Counted from the stretch's first letter, positions 22,492 to 34,281 are shown. The stretch: 64,000 bases of DNA from Kluyvera genomosp. 3 (GCA_002211745.1 CP022114.1:4620645-4684644), one strand, 5' to 3'. Numbers and translations are program-made. Notes: generated by a model not told the origin, from the letters alone.

Positions 22492-24580
22492 TTAGCGGAA
22501 GTTCTGGCTCTTATCGCCGGTCATGTTATACAGCTCGAACTTGCGCCCCAGCATCTGCCGCCGTCACGGGTCAGCGGCGTCCAGCCGACGGCTGCACGAC
22601 TGCGGGTTGGGCCGGAGGTGAAGAGATCCATCGGTATGTTCACGTACACCCCTTTGGTGAATTCCCCTCGCCGTACTCGTCCGCTGACACGTTGGTAATG
22701 GTGGCATAAGCCCCACCACAATGCCGCTGTCGAAGTGTTTGGAGATATCCAGCGTGCCGCCCTTGTCTCCCGCCAGATACTGTCCCACGCTGGCTTTCAC
22801 CAGCACGTCCTGGGCGAACGACGGCGTCCAGTAGGCGGTCAGGTGGCCAGTCTTCACGCTGTAGTCGGTGAACTTCATCATGTCCTGCGCGCTGCGCCAG
22901 TCACGCTGCTTCACGTAGTTGGCGTTCAGGCCGAAGGCCCAGTTGCTATCAACCGGGCGATACAGCACTTCCGCCCCGCGCCGCCGTACATGGTTTCCAG
23001 ATAGCCGCCGTACACCTGGCCATAGAAATCGTTGCCCAGATACTGGAAGTAGTTAGCTTGCAGGTTGTTAACATAGACATCGTTTTCTACATAGTCACGA
23101 ATATGAGTTCGTACACGCGGCAGCGCCGAATCCTTTGGCGGATTAGTGTAGTTAAACTTGTCATAGTTGTTGGCGATGTTGGCGAACAGGCTGCCGCTGG
23201 TCAGCAGATGATCGGTTACCCACCAGTCCGCCGTGCCATCACCCCACCTGGTACATGTAGAAACTTTCCGGGCCGCCAATAGACTGGCTCAACACCGGAT
23301 CGAGATGGAAATCAAAACGCGATTTGTCGATATACCAGCCCTGCTCGGTTTTCTCCGGCACGATCGGCGCGACGCGTTTTTGCGCCAGCGGCGTCTCCTG
23401 CCCGAGCGGCTCCCCTTCCAGATGACGCTTCAGGCTGGCGACATCGGTTTCCGTTGTCACCTCAGGCAGATTGAGGCGCGTTTCGGTAATGCGGATCGTG
23501 CGGATCCCTTCCGGAAGATCGTTCATGACGATCCGATTGGCGCGCTCGATCCCTTCCCGCGAATCACGGTATTTCACCTGTTCGCCGGTGACGTAGAGGG
23601 TATCGCCTTTTACCTGCATATTCGGCGCGGCAAAGCCGGCGTTGTACTTCAGCTGTGTCAGCTGATTGGCCACCACCGAGTGCTGAAGAATGGCGTCCTG
23701 CGGCTGCGGGCGGTAGGCCGGGCGCGCGTTATCGTTATACGACGGACGCAGATCGTTGAAGTTGGTGCGCAGGGTGAAACCGAACATCACGGTGTTGCCG
23801 CGCTCATAGCTAAGGTTGACGTCGGCCCAATCGGTAACGCGATAAATGGCGCCGACGTTAACCTTGCTCTTTTGCTCAATTTTACCGGCGAAATCCTGCT
23901 GGTAGTTGTTGCCTTCATACTCCAGTTTTAAACGCAACGGCTGCCACGGTGTCTGATATTCAATCCCGCCAAACCAGGCCGCCGGGCCGTGGAACATCTG
24001 ACTGCCGTCGATCGAACCTGCTTTGCGATAGCTGTTATCGCGATAGCAATATTTATCGCTGTACGAGCAGAACGGGTTAGTGGCGTTGCCGCTGGTGCCC
24101 AGGTAACCCCAGCCTAAACCCAGCGTGAAATCAAACGGCCCCAGGCTTTGCTGGCCACAACATATTCCGAATCGAACAACCCGGTACCGCCGATATCCCG
24201 CGCGCCGACGGCGACCTGTGGCAACCAGTAGCTCTCTTCCCACAGGCGCAGTTTCACGTCAAAGGCTTTATCTTTGTATGTTTGCGAACCGGAGAACGCT
24301 TCAACGTCGCTGTATTTTTTGGTGCGCACGTCGGTGTAGCGCAGGGTCGTTTCCAGCCACGGGAACAGCTGCGCTGAAGCGGAGTAGTAGCGATACTGGT
24401 CGTTATCGCGATAGTTAAGACTGAATTCACCCTCACGCGCCATGCGCGCCGTGGGCGTTTGCAACAGCCCTACGCCGCCGAAATCTGACTGCGATGGGCC
24501 AATCGGCGCGGGTAGGTTTCAGCATGACAGGCCGCGCTGACCGCCAGAGCCAGCAGGCTATATAGACATTTTTTAGGCAT
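22492..24580 (-). CDS. yjbH: Exopolysaccharide-linked outer-membrane protein YjbH (about eight frameshifts)
   Basis: Large beta-barrel-type protein of the yjbEFGH operon, which makes an extracellular polysaccharide under Rcs control. Start [20 protein letters not shown] (signal peptide). Conserved blocks follow: [60 protein letters not shown] and [17 protein letters not shown]. Single-base losses are inferred near 24508, 24147, 23246, 23237, 22978, 22709, 22665 and 22558. Restored length is exactly 698 residues, the E. coli length. The ATG overlaps the yjbG stop by one base. Confidence 0.9.
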
Positions 24581-25313
24581 TATTCAGGTCTCCGCTGCGA
24601 CAGGGAGCGAAGAATGTCGGCGTTGAGCGCCTCATACTTGTTCGTCCACAACGCGTCGGCAAAACCGACAAAAATAAGACTACCGGGCATAGGTTCGATA
24701 TGGCGTTTATTCCAGTACGCTACCGGCGCTTTCTGTGTACGTCCGTCCGGATAAATCACCCAGGCGTAGCTACGGTCCGCGCCGCTCAGCAGGTTGATAT
24801 CCTCGAGGTAGCTGGCCACATCGCGCCCTGGCGTAAAGGTCATCGTTCCAGGTTTATCCACCAGCCCTATCAGGGTGATGGTAGACGGCTCGTGCCTTAG
24901 CCACAGGGTATAGTTCCCCTGCAGCGGTGGATTCTTTTCGCTGTGTACGCGAACCGTATCCGGGTCCAGCGGCACCAGCAGGCGGCCTGTTACCGGCATA
25001 GCCTGGAGTTGATTTCGCAGGGCGTTGATCGCGCCAGCGGAACTTCCCCTTCATCTGCCGCCAGCGCTGCAAGCTGCGCCAGCAGTGCCTGGTGTTCACG
25101 TTCCGCTTTGGCGGTTGCCTGCGGCGTGGCAATGACCGCGCCGGGCCACCAACTTCCGGCCAGCCGCGGTTGGCCCACCAGGTCTACCAGGCGCTCGGCG
25201 TTGGTTAATGTCAGCGGTTTTGCCACCCCTTCCTGATGGACTTCAATGGTGCCCGCCGCCTGCGCGGCGGAGATAACGCTCAGTAACACGGTGGCAATTA
25301 ACGTTTTTTTCAT
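24580..25313 (-). CDS. yjbG: Exopolysaccharide operon periplasmic protein YjbG (frameshift near 25033)
   Basis: Third gene of yjbEFGH. Signal peptide MKKTLIATVLLSVISAAQAA, then LVDLVGQPRLAGSWWPGAVI. A lost base near 25033 (GCGGCG read as GCGCG) breaks the frame after EVPLA. The rest contains NPPLQGNYTLWL, FTPGRDVASYLEDINLLSGA and WVIYPDGRTQKAPVAYWNKR, which look like SLBB/capsule-biosynthesis (GfcC-like) features. Restored length is 244 residues (E. coli 245). Stop overlaps yjbH start (TAATG); start overlaps the yjbF stop (ATGA). Confidence 0.92.
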
Positions 25314-25945
25314 GATTTTGCCGCCTTGATAAGCGTGGTTTTCACCGGGAAAGTACCTGCGCCAAGGTATTGCTCCGACTGGCGAATCTGCCCGTCGCTG
25401 TCCACCCAATAGCGGTTACGCCAATGAGCTTCGGAGGTGGTTACCTCTTCTTCCAGCACGCGCACCGCCGTGCTCTCGCTGCCCATCGTCAGCGTGTCGC
25501 TGCCGTCCAGCGGAAGGTGGACGTCGCGGTGGCATAGCGTACCTGTTGGTGTTCCGTCCAGCCCATCGTACGGGCCCAGCGCGTGCCATCGGTTATTTGA
25601 TTGGGATGCGCCAGCGGATCGTTATCGAGGTTATTCACCGTCAGCAGGTTATCGCCCGCGAGCTGCGTTTTCACCAAACGACCACGCTGAGTCACCAGCA
25701 TCGCCTGATCCTGCGTGAGCCATTTCTGCTGGCCGTTCTCCGAGAAGGCCAGCACGACAAAAATCTGCGGGCCGCCGTTCAATTGCATGTACTGGCTGGC
25801 GTAGGGCATATTCTGGATGTCATCGTCGGTCAGCTGCACGCCCGACGTACCAAACATACTGCTCCATAACGATTGCCCAGCCCTTGGTGCTGGGTGAACA
25901 CGCCTGAAGCAGCAGGCAAAAAAGAGGAATCATAAGTCGCTTCAC
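25310..25945 (-). CDS. yjbF: Exopolysaccharide operon lipoprotein YjbF (three frameshifts)
   Basis: Outer-membrane lipoprotein of the GfcB/YjbF family. The likely start is the GTG at 25945 after GGAGAAG, giving MKRLMIPLFCLLLQAC with a clear lipobox (LLQAC). Losses near 25885 and 25880 (two G runs) link to WSSMFGTSGVQL; a third near 25508 links TFRW to DGSDTLTMGSE. The core reads MPYASQYMQLNGGPQIFVVL and WLTQDQAMLVTQRGRLVKT. Restored length is exactly 212 residues, as in E. coli. Confidence 0.9.
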
Positions 25946-26009
25946 GGCGCTTCTTCTCCAGGGGCAAAATAACCACACCGAAGTGTGGTTAGCATTAAAG
26001 TACCGTGTG

Positions 26010-26255
26010 TTACTGGGTACTGGTGGTCGTGCTGGTTGTGGTCGTGGTTCCGGTATTGGAACCGTCACCGCCAGCCGCTGCCAGCGCCATACCGACCGCA
26101 GAACCTACGGTGCTGGCGCTGGTGGCGGTTGAACTCCCGGCAGACACAGACGTTGCCGCTACGCCAGCCGCTTCGCCGGTTTCAACCGGCGCCGCGCTGA
26201 CGCTTGCCGCAGCAAACGCCGAAATGGCAAAAATGCCATAGAGGATTTTCTTCAT
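26010..26255 (-). CDS. yjbE: Small secreted protein YjbE
   Basis: First gene of yjbEFGH. An 81-residue protein with signal peptide [22 protein letters not shown], followed by a low-complexity region very rich in Ala, Gly, Ser and Thr, ending [14 protein letters not shown]. Intact. No enzymatic motif; probably an exported matrix or surface component. A candidate Rcs box lies about 240 bp upstream. Confidence 0.9.
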   Translation of the reverse strand: MKKILYGIFAISAFAAASVSAAPVETGEAAGVAATSVSAGSSTATSASTVGSAVGMALAAAGGDGSNTGTTTTTSTTTSTQ

Positions 26256-26549
26256 ACGTATTCCCTTCATTAGATGAATGGAGATATACCTGAAATAATT
26301 CAGGCGTCATCGAGTATACACAACCAAATGAACGGAATTCGCACACCGGAAATAAGAGAAAGGTTTTTCAGATAATAAGAAAACAGGAATCAACAAATAT
26401 TAATTGCCATATAAAACAGCAAATTAAATAACACTTAGAAAATAGCAATATACGGAAAATCCGAAAGGAAAGGTAAGTTAATGGGATATTTAGGATTATG
26501 CTCAATATAAATATAATGCGGAATTTCAGGATATACAGAATTATCTGAC
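26256..26549. other. AT-rich upstream region of yjbE
   Basis: About 290 bp with no coding frame, strikingly AT-rich against the GC-rich genes around it (for example 26380-26460). It probably holds the yjbE promoter and long leader; H-NS binding would fit but is inference. See the Rcs box candidate at its distal end. Confidence 0.6.
26491..26504 (-). promoter_or_regulatory. Candidate RcsAB box upstream of yjbE
   Basis: On the minus strand the site reads TGAGCATAATCCTA, 11 of 14 matches to the RcsAB consensus TAAGAATATTCCTA. It is about 236 bp upstream of yjbE. E. coli yjbEFGH is known to be Rcs-controlled; this exact site is an inference. Confidence 0.45.
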
Positions 26550-26577
26550 AAAAAAATGCCGGCAGGATGCCGGCATT
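26550..26577 (-). terminator. Terminator of pgi
   Basis: AATGCCGGCA / TGCCGGCATT (10-bp perfect stem, 3-base loop on the minus strand) followed by a run of T, 15 bases after the pgi stop. Confidence 0.92.
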
Positions 26578-26591
26578 GAGAATATATAACC

Positions 26592-28255
<1,664 letters not shown>

Positions 28256-28425
28256 TTAAGAATCGAAACTGTCCTCGATTGTAGCGCCTGCCACAAAAAA
28301 TTGTGATGGTTTTAATGTTATCCCCCTCAGGGGACAAAATCGTGCACAAAACAGACAAAAGTATAGCCTTTATAAGCCCCATTTCTGGGCGCTTGCCTGC
28401 ATGAAAAATCCGCATAACCCCGGCG

Positions 28426-28455
28426 TTGACAAGCGACCTGCTAACCCTTTATTTA
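28426..28455 (+). promoter_or_regulatory. Likely lysC promoter
   Basis: TTGACA (28426-28431) with an 18-bp spacer to TATTTA (28450-28455), placing the transcript start at about 28462, exactly where the conserved riboswitch sequence begins. Confidence 0.6.
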
Positions 28456-28460
28456 TAAAT

Positions 28461-28740
28461 GTACTACCTGCGCGTGCGCAGGCCAGAAGAGGCGCGTTGC
28501 CCAGGTAAACGGTGTTGGAGGAACCCATCCTGTGAAAACACCTGAGGGGGAGCAACGCCGAGATGAGTGAACAACAGGTTGCGTTCCTCATCGGCTACAG
28601 GGGCTGAATCCCCTGGGTTGTCACCAGAAACGTTCGCAGTCGCGCGTTTCACAAGTGGTGGAGCACTTCTGGGTGATATCGTAGTCGTCTAGTGCTCTGC
28701 GCCCACCCGTCTTCCGCTCTTCCCTTGTGCCAAGGCTGAA
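28461..28740 (+). ncRNA. Lysine riboswitch (L box) of lysC
   Basis: The leader closely matches the E. coli lysC lysine riboswitch. It opens with GTACTACCTGCGCG, followed by CCAGAAGAGGCGCGTTGCCC, the GGTGTTGGAGGAACCC block, CACCTGAGGGGGAGCAACGC, GGCTACAGGGGCTGAATCCC and AAGTGGTGGAGCACTTCTGG. It ends in the CGCCCACCCGTCTTCCGCTC / CTTGTGCCAAGGCTGAA segment. Lysine binding should lower lysC expression, in E. coli by blocking the ribosome site and exposing RNase E sites. Boundaries approximate. Confidence 0.95.
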
Positions 28741-28790
28741 TAATTTGGTCCGGTTTATATCAACCCGACCTCCCTGACACGAGGTTATTT

Positions 28791-30140
28791 ATGACAGCAT
28801 TAGTAGTCGCCAAATTTGGCGGAACCAGCGTAGCCGATTTTGACGCTATGAATCGCAGCGCCGACGTGGTGCTCTCCGACGCTAACGTGCGTCTCGTGGT
28901 GCTGTCTGCTTCGGCGGGCATTACCAACCTGCTGGTGGCGCTGGCCGAAGGGCTGGAGCCCGCGGAACGTCAGGCGAAGCTGGACGCTATCCGCGCCATT
29001 CAGAACGCCGTACTGGAACGTCTGACCAATCCGGCCGTAATCCGCGACGAAATTGAACGTCTGCTGGAAAATCTCGCCGCGCTGGCGGAAGCCGCCTCGG
29101 CAGAAACCTCAACCGCGCTAACTGATGAACTGGTCAGCCACGGCGAATTGATGTCGACCCTCTTATTCGTTGAAATTTTGCGTGAGCGTCAGGTTGCCGC
29201 ACAGTGGTTTGACGTGCGTAAAGTCATGCGCACCAGCGACCGCTTTGGCCGCGCCGAGCCGGACGTTGCCGCGCTTTCAGAACTGGCGACCCAGCAGTTG
29301 GCGCCGCGTCTGAGCGAAGGACTGGTGATTACCCAGGGCTTTATCGGCAGCGAGAGCAAGGGCCGTACCACTACGCTTGGCCGCGGCGGCAGCGACTACA
29401 CCGCTGCACTGCTCGGCGAAGCGCTGCACGCGACTCGCGTGGATATCTGGACCGACGTCCCCGGCATCTACACCACCGACCCGCGCGTGGTACCGGCAGC
29501 CAAACGTATTGATGAAATCGCTTTTGAGGAGGCCGCCGAGCTGGCGACCTTCGGCGCGAAAGTACTGCACCCGGCCACGCTGCTGCCCGCCGTACGCAGT
29601 GATATCCCGGTGTTTGTCGGCTCAAGCAAAGACCCGAAAGCAGGTGGCACATTGGTGTGCAACGAAACCGCTAATCCACCGCTGTTCCGCGCGCTGGCGT
29701 TGCGTCGCAAGCAGACGCTGCTGACTCTGCACAGCCTGAACATGCTGCACTCACGCGGTTTCCTCGCTGAGGTATTTGGCATCCTGGCGCGCCACAATAT
29801 TTCGGTGGACCTGATCACCACCTCGGAAGTCAGCGTCGCGCTGACGCTCGACACCACGGGTTCCACCTCAACCGGCGACACGCTGCTGACGCAGTCACTG
29901 CTGATGGAGCTGTCGGCGCTGTGCCGCGTCGAGGTAGAAGAAAATCTGGCGCTGATCGCGCTGATTGGTAACGACCTGTCGAAAGCCTGCGGCGTGGGCA
30001 AAGAGGTGTTTGGCGTACTGGAGCCGTTCAACATTCGCATGATCTGCTATGGTGCTTCCAGCCATAACCTGTGTTTCCTGGTGCCGGGCACCGAAGCGGA
30101 ACAGGTGGTGCAGAAACTTCACCATAATTTGTTTGAATAA
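28791..30140 (+). CDS. lysC: Lysine-sensitive aspartokinase III
   Basis: Phosphorylates aspartate, the first step toward lysine, threonine and methionine; inhibited by lysine. 449 residues, intact. Kinase motif [20 protein letters not shown] at the N-terminus, [18 protein letters not shown] and the tail with two ACT domains ([40 protein letters not shown]). The leader holds a lysine riboswitch. Terminator 30 bases downstream. Confidence 0.97.
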   Translation: MTALVVAKFGGTSVADFDAMNRSADVVLSDANVRLVVLSASAGITNLLVALAEGLEPAERQAKLDAIRAIQNAVLERLTNPAVIRDEIERLLENLAALAEAASAETSTALTDELVSHGELMSTLLFVEILRERQVAAQWFDVRKVMRTSDRFGRAEPDVAALSELATQQLAPRLSEGLVITQGFIGSESKGRTTTLGRGGSDYTAALLGEALHATRVDIWTDVPGIYTTDPRVVPAAKRIDEIAFEEAAELATFGAKVLHPATLLPAVRSDIPVFVGSSKDPKAGGTLVCNETANPPLFRALALRRKQTLLTLHSLNMLHSRGFLAEVFGILARHNISVDLITTSEVSVALTLDTTGSTSTGDTLLTQSLLMELSALCRVEVEENLALIALIGNDLSKACGVGKEVFGVLEPFNIRMICYGASSHNLCFLVPGTEAEQVVQKLHHNLFE

Positions 30141-30170
30141 TATTCCACCACGCGATAAACAATAACTATA

Positions 30171-30194
30171 GCCGGGCTCGAACCCGGCTTTTTT
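30171..30194 (+). terminator. Terminator of lysC
   Basis: GCCGGG / CCCGGC stem with a short loop and six T. Confidence 0.85.
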
Positions 30195-30232
30195 ATAACA
30201 ACACAACACGACTAGTTCGCAAGGAATACAAT

Positions 30233-31159
30233 ATGCTCGCCGCTATCACCCGGCTGTTCCCGTTATGGGCGCTGCTGCTCTCTGTTATTGCCTACTTCAC
30301 GCCAACCACCTTTACGCCTATTGGGCCGCAGGTTCCCTCACTGCTGATGCTGATTATGTTCGGCATGGGCGTGCATCTTAAGGTCGACGATTTTAAGCGC
30401 GTACTGTCACGCCCCGCGCCGGTGGCGGCAGGGATCTTCCTGCACTATCTGGTGATGCCGCTTGCCGCTTGGCTGCTGGCGCTGATTTTTCATATGCCGC
30501 CGGAGCTGTCTGCCGGGATGGTGCTGGTCGGCAGCGTCGCCAGCGGAACGGCGTCTAATGTGATGATCTATCTGGCGAAGGGTGACGTGGCGCTGTCCGT
30601 CACCATCTCGTCGGTCTCCACGCTGGTTGGCGTGGTCGCCACGCCGCTGCTGACCCGGCTGTATGTGGATGCCCATATTCAGGTCGATGTCATGGGTATG
30701 CTGCTGAGCATTCTGCAAATTGTGGTGATTCCAATTGCGCTCGGTCTGGTGATTCATCACCTGTTCCCGCGTGTGGTGAAAGCAGTAGAGCCCTATCTCC
30801 CCGCCTTCTCAATGGTCTGTATTCTGGCCATCATCAGCGCGGTCGTTGCCGGTTCCGCCTCGCATATTGCCTCGGTTGGTTTCGTGGTGATTATCGCGGT
30901 GATTCTGCACAACACCATTGGCCTGCTCGGCGGCTACTGGGGCGGGAAACTGTTTGGCTTCGATGAGTCCACCTGCCGCACGCTGGCGATTGAAGTCGGG
31001 ATGCAAAACTCCGGGCTGGCCGCCGCGCTGGGTAAAATTTACTTCGGACCGCTAGCGGCACTGCCTGGCGCGCTGTTCTCGGTGTGGCATAACCTGTCGG
31101 GTTCGCTGCTGGCGGGATACTGGTCCGGGAAGCCTATCGAGAAGAAAAAACAACAATAA
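30233..31159 (+). CDS. panS: Pantothenate/ketopantoate transporter PanS (bile acid:sodium symporter family)
   Basis: Inner-membrane transporter of the BASS/SBF fold, 308 residues, intact, with about ten predicted spans. Family motifs include [37 protein letters not shown] (crossover region) and [17 protein letters not shown]. In Salmonella the gene between lysC and pepE is panS, shown to import ketopantoate and pantothenate. The same position and family support that name here. E. coli K-12 lacks it. Substrate is inferred from context. Confidence 0.78.
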   Translation: MLAAITRLFPLWALLLSVIAYFTPTTFTPIGPQVPSLLMLIMFGMGVHLKVDDFKRVLSRPAPVAAGIFLHYLVMPLAAWLLALIFHMPPELSAGMVLVGSVASGTASNVMIYLAKGDVALSVTISSVSTLVGVVATPLLTRLYVDAHIQVDVMGMLLSILQIVVIPIALGLVIHHLFPRVVKAVEPYLPAFSMVCILAIISAVVAGSASHIASVGFVVIIAVILHNTIGLLGGYWGGKLFGFDESTCRTLAIEVGMQNSGLAAALGKIYFGPLAALPGALFSVWHNLSGSLLAGYWSGKPIEKKKQQ

Positions 31160-31163
31160 CCGC

Positions 31164-31244
31164 TGTAGGCCGATAGCGTCGCGCCATCGGGCACACTGCA
31201 AGCACATTGCCGGATGGCGGCGTAAACGCCTTATCCGGCCTACA
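31164..31244. repeat. REP/BIME element after panS
   Basis: Composite repeat: GTAGGCCGATAGCG ... CCATCGGGC, then TTGCCGGATGGCGGCGTAAA and TTATCCGGCCTACA. Classic enterobacterial REP core. Confidence 0.9.
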
Positions 31245-31297
31245 CAGCCTCTCACCTTTGCCGTACACTGGTTGCACCATCCGACAGAGGGCACCCT

Positions 31298-31568
31298 ATG
31301 GCACTCCCCGCATTACGCAAAAAGAGATGACCGAGCGCGAACAGCGCGAGCTGAAAACGCTGCTCGACCGCGCGCGCATTGCGCATGGTCGTCCGCTGAC
31401 CAACGCAGAGACCAACAGCGTGAAAAAGGAGTACATCGATAAGCTGATGGTGCAGCGTGAAGCAGACGCAAAAAAAGCCGCCAGTTGAAGAAACAGCAGG
31501 CTTATAAACCGGACTCCGAAAGTTCGTTCTCCTGGTCGGCGAATACGCCGACGCGCGGCAGACGTTAA
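31298..31568 (+). CDS. yjbD: DUF3811 protein YjbD (two frameshifts)
   Basis: Small basic protein of unknown function, 90 residues once corrected, equal to E. coli YjbD. Start MALP at 31298. A C run near 31309 is one base short, then [20 protein letters not shown] and [19 protein letters not shown] lost A near 31483 is followed by [15 protein letters not shown] and the tail TPTRGRR. Convergent with rluF; the two stop codons overlap by two bases (31566-31567). Confidence 0.85.
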
Positions 31569-32433
31569 CGCCCTTTCTTTTTACGTCCCGGCGCGGTGAA
31601 GCGTTTACCATTACCCGCCGGGCGAGCTGGCTTATCGCTGGTTTTTTCCATCTTCACCACCGGGCGCTTAATACCGCCGTTTTCGGTTTAGCTTTCGCTT
31701 TTGGTTTGGCTTCGGAAGAAGAGTTTTCAATCAGTTTAAAGAGATCGATAAGTTCATCGTCCGTCAGGTCACGCCACTCGCCCAGCGGAATCCCGTCAGG
31801 CTAACGTTCATAATGCGCGTACGCTCAAGCTTAGTGACTTCATAACCAAAGTGTTCGCACATGCGGCGAATCTGCCGGTTCAGCCCTGCACCAGGGTGAT
31901 GCGGAAGACAAACGGCGCCTCTTTCTTCACCTTACATTTCTTCGTCACGGTGCCAAGAATCGGTACGCCCGCACCCATACCGCGAATAAATTCATCGGTG
32001 ACGGGCTTATCAACCGTGACCAGATACTCTTTTTCGTGGTCGTTGCCCGCACGCAGGATCTTATTGACCAGGTCGCCATGGTTGGTGAGAAAAATCAGCC
32101 CTGGGAGTCTTTATCCAGACGGCCAATCGGGAACACGCGTTTGCTGTGGTTAACGAAGTCGACGATGTTGTCACGCTCGCCGTCTTCGGTGGTGCTGACG
32201 ATACCGACAGGCTTATTCAGCGCAATCAGCACTAAATCATCCGCTTCACGCGGCTCAATCAACCGACCGTTGACTTTCACAACGTCGCCCGGCTTCACCT
32301 GATCGCCTATCGTGGCACGCTTACCGTTGATAAAGACGTTGCCTTGTTCAATAAAGCGATCCGCCTCGCGGCGCGAGCAGATACCGCTTTCGCTGATATA
32401 TTTATTTAATCGGGTTGATGAGTCTGTCAGCAT
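31565..32433 (-). CDS. rluF: 23S rRNA/tRNA-Tyr pseudouridine synthase RluF (four frameshifts)
   Basis: Makes pseudouridine 2604 in 23S rRNA and position 35 of tRNA-Tyr. N-terminal S4 RNA-binding domain ([20 protein letters not shown]), then the catalytic Asp in [12 protein letters not shown]. Losses in G runs near 32102, 31888, 31797 and 31680 break the frame. Between them [28 protein letters not shown] and [19 protein letters not shown]-type blocks are readable. The C-terminal tail is Lys/Arg-rich (GRKKKGR). Restored length is exactly 290 residues, as in E. coli. Confidence 0.9.
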
Positions 32434-32555
32434 AAGTTCTCCTTTGGCAGCGAAATATACCTCACCTTGCGGGTGAGAAAAAATAGCTCACTGCAAATCG
32501 TTGGATATCGCGCCCCAGTGGACCAGCGGCGTTTGCCAGAGCAGATGCCAGGGGC

Positions 32556-32873
32556 TTAGCTAAAGCTGACTTTCAGCGATCCATGCTCAACGCTGTTTTT
32601 CCCCACCACGATCTCGACATCACGTCCGAGTTTTACCAGGCATTCGAGCATTTTTGCTTCGCTGATCCCACGAAATTGACCACGCAGCAGATTAGAAAGC
32701 TTAGGCTGCGTCATACCGAGTATTTTCGCCGCCTGCTGCTGGGTCAGTTTTTTACTTTGTAGGATCTCGCTGATAGCTAACGCAAGCTGTGCCTTCAGCA
32801 ACATCTCATCGGCATCATCTGCGCCGAGATCGGCATAGATATTGCCGCGACTCATTTTGACTTCATGTGCCAT
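32556..32873 (-). CDS. HigA-like helix-turn-helix antitoxin
   Basis: An Xre/Cro-family protein of 105 residues with the helix-turn-helix KLTQQQAAKILGMTQPKLSN followed by LLRGQFRGISEAKMLECLVK. The last part (LGRDVEIVVGKNS ... LKVSFS) is typical of antitoxins paired with Gp49/HigB toxins. It follows the toxin gene on the same strand and overlaps it by 11 bases, so translation is probably coupled. It should repress its own promoter with the toxin as co-repressor. Intact. Confidence 0.82.
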   Translation of the reverse strand: MAHEVKMSRGNIYADLGADDADEMLLKAQLALAISEILQSKKLTQQQAAKILGMTQPKLSNLLRGQFRGISEAKMLECLVKLGRDVEIVVGKNSVEHGSLKVSFS

Positions 32874-33222
32874 TTAAACTCTCCTGCGCGTGTCGCTGAG
32901 CGACCTTTAGCCGTTGGTAAATAAGATCGATGTCAGGCTTGGGCGTTGCTTTACCCGACGAAGACTTTTTCTGGAAAGCGTGCAGTACGTATACCGCCCC
33001 TCTGAATTTTATGGTGTAAACCGCGCGCCAGGTATTACCGTGAAAATCCTCGACAACCTCTATCACGCCTGCGCTACCAAACCCTTTCAGAGGTTTACTT
33101 TGGGGATGTTGTTTCCCCTGCTGAGCAAGCCATAACACAAAACCGAACGTATCCTGTACATGTTCGGGCATCATTTGCAGATCCTTTCTGGACTGCCCAA
33201 CCCAATAAAGCGGTTTTGCCAT
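32863..33222 (-). CDS. RelE/HigB-like toxin (phage Gp49-like family)
   Basis: A 119-residue protein with the PF05973-type pattern: PLYWVGQSRKDLQMMPEHVQ, GFVLWLAQQGKQHPQSKPLK, GVIEVVEDFHGNTWRAVYTI and VLHAFQKKSSSGKATP. Family members are ribosome-dependent mRNA interferases of the RelE superfamily. The basic FQKKS stretch and the Arg in TWRAVY are the likely functional residues. Toxin-first order with a HigA-like antitoxin downstream. The pair is inserted between rluF and pepE. Intact. Confidence 0.82.
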   Translation of the reverse strand: MAKPLYWVGQSRKDLQMMPEHVQDTFGFVLWLAQQGKQHPQSKPLKGFGSAGVIEVVEDFHGNTWRAVYTIKFRGAVYVLHAFQKKSSSGKATPKPDIDLIYQRLKVAQRHAQESLNGT

Positions 33223-33436
33223 CCCGCCTCCTGATTATATCCATATAGGTATAAATAGCCATTGTTTAGCAGGAGAATAAATCAACGATCCAGGTACGGC
33301 ATGGGTCACAATGACAATCTGCGAGGCGTCTTCCAGACTATCTACTGCAACATCGTGAACTGCATCAGTAAGCGATCGGGCTCAGGATGGTAACATCCTG
33401 CGTCGATTGATAATTTTCTAATGAATGGGAGAAATG

Positions 33437-34125
33437 ATGGAACTGCTTCTGCTGAGTAACTCAACGCTGCCGGGCAAAGCCTGGCTGGAACACGCGCTGC
33501 CGCTGATTGAGGCGCGGCTCAATGGCCGCCGTCGCGCGGTGTTTATTCCGTTTGCTGGCGTAACGCAGACCTGGGATGAATACACCGCGAAAACCGCGGC
33601 CGTGATGGCACCGTTGGGCGTATCGCTCACCGGCATTCATACCGTGGCCGATCCGGTTTCAGCGATTGAAAACGCCGAGCTGGTCATTGTCGGCGGCGGC
33701 AACACCTTCCAGTTGCTCAAAGAGAGCCGTCAGCGCGGGCTACTGGCTCCGATTGTCGACGTGGTCAAACGCGGGCGCTGTATATCGGCTGGAGCGCGGG
33801 CGCTAACCTCGCCTGTCCGACCATTCGCACCACCAACGATATGCCCATTGTCGACCCGCAGGGCTTTGACGCGCTCGGTCTGTTCCCGCTACAGATTAAC
33901 CCGCACTTTACCAATGCGTTGCCCGAAGGGCATAAAGGCGAAACCCGCGAACAGCGCATTCGCGAGCTGTTGGTTGTCGCGCCGGAGTTAACGGTGATTG
34001 GTCTGCCGGAAGGCAACTGGATTGAAGTGGCTAACGGCGAGGCGACGCTTGGCGGGCCGCGCACGACCTACGTATTTAAAGCGGGTGAGGAAGCCGTGGC
34101 GCTGGAGGAAGGGCACCGCTTCTGA
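33437..34125 (+). CDS. pepE: Dipeptidase E (alpha-aspartyl dipeptidase; frameshift near 33777)
   Basis: Cytosolic serine peptidase that splits Asp-X dipeptides. Start [20 protein letters not shown] at 33437; an ATG three bases earlier is also possible. [20 protein letters not shown] is followed by a lost G near 33777. It then reads [20 protein letters not shown] with the nucleophile Ser in GWSAGAN. The catalytic Asp is expected in [12 protein letters not shown] and His in [10 protein letters not shown]. Restored length is exactly 229 residues, as in E. coli. Followed by REP elements. Confidence 0.95.
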
Positions 34126-34132
34126 GCCATAA

Positions 34133-34252
34133 ACCCGGGGTCGGCGTGAACGCCTCGCCCGGGCTACAAACCGTAGGCCTGATAAGCGCAGCGCCATCAG
34201 GCTATTCGGCGCACATTGCCGGATGGCGGCGTGAACGCCTTATCCGGCCTAC
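34133..34252. repeat. Cluster of REP elements between pepE and yjbB
   Basis: Three palindromic units in series: CCCGGGGTCGGCGTGAACGC ... GCCCGGGCTAC (34134-34166), GTAGGCCTGATAAGCGCAGC ... CATCAGGC (34173-34202) and TTGCCGGATGGCGGCGTGAA ... ATCCGGCCTACA (34215-34252). They fill the gap between two convergent genes. Confidence 0.9.
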
Positions 34253-34281
34253 AAGGTCGCCCAGCCGAGGCCGGGTTTAGG

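Noticed and set aside
22492-25945. yjbF, yjbG and yjbH as pseudogenes showing loss of the exopolysaccharide operon
   Set aside because: Restoring one base per break gives exact or near-exact family lengths with all motifs kept, and the same error type hits essential genes.
34133-34252. CRISPR-like repeats
   Set aside because: The units are imperfect palindromes of the REP family with no regular spacers and no cas genes.
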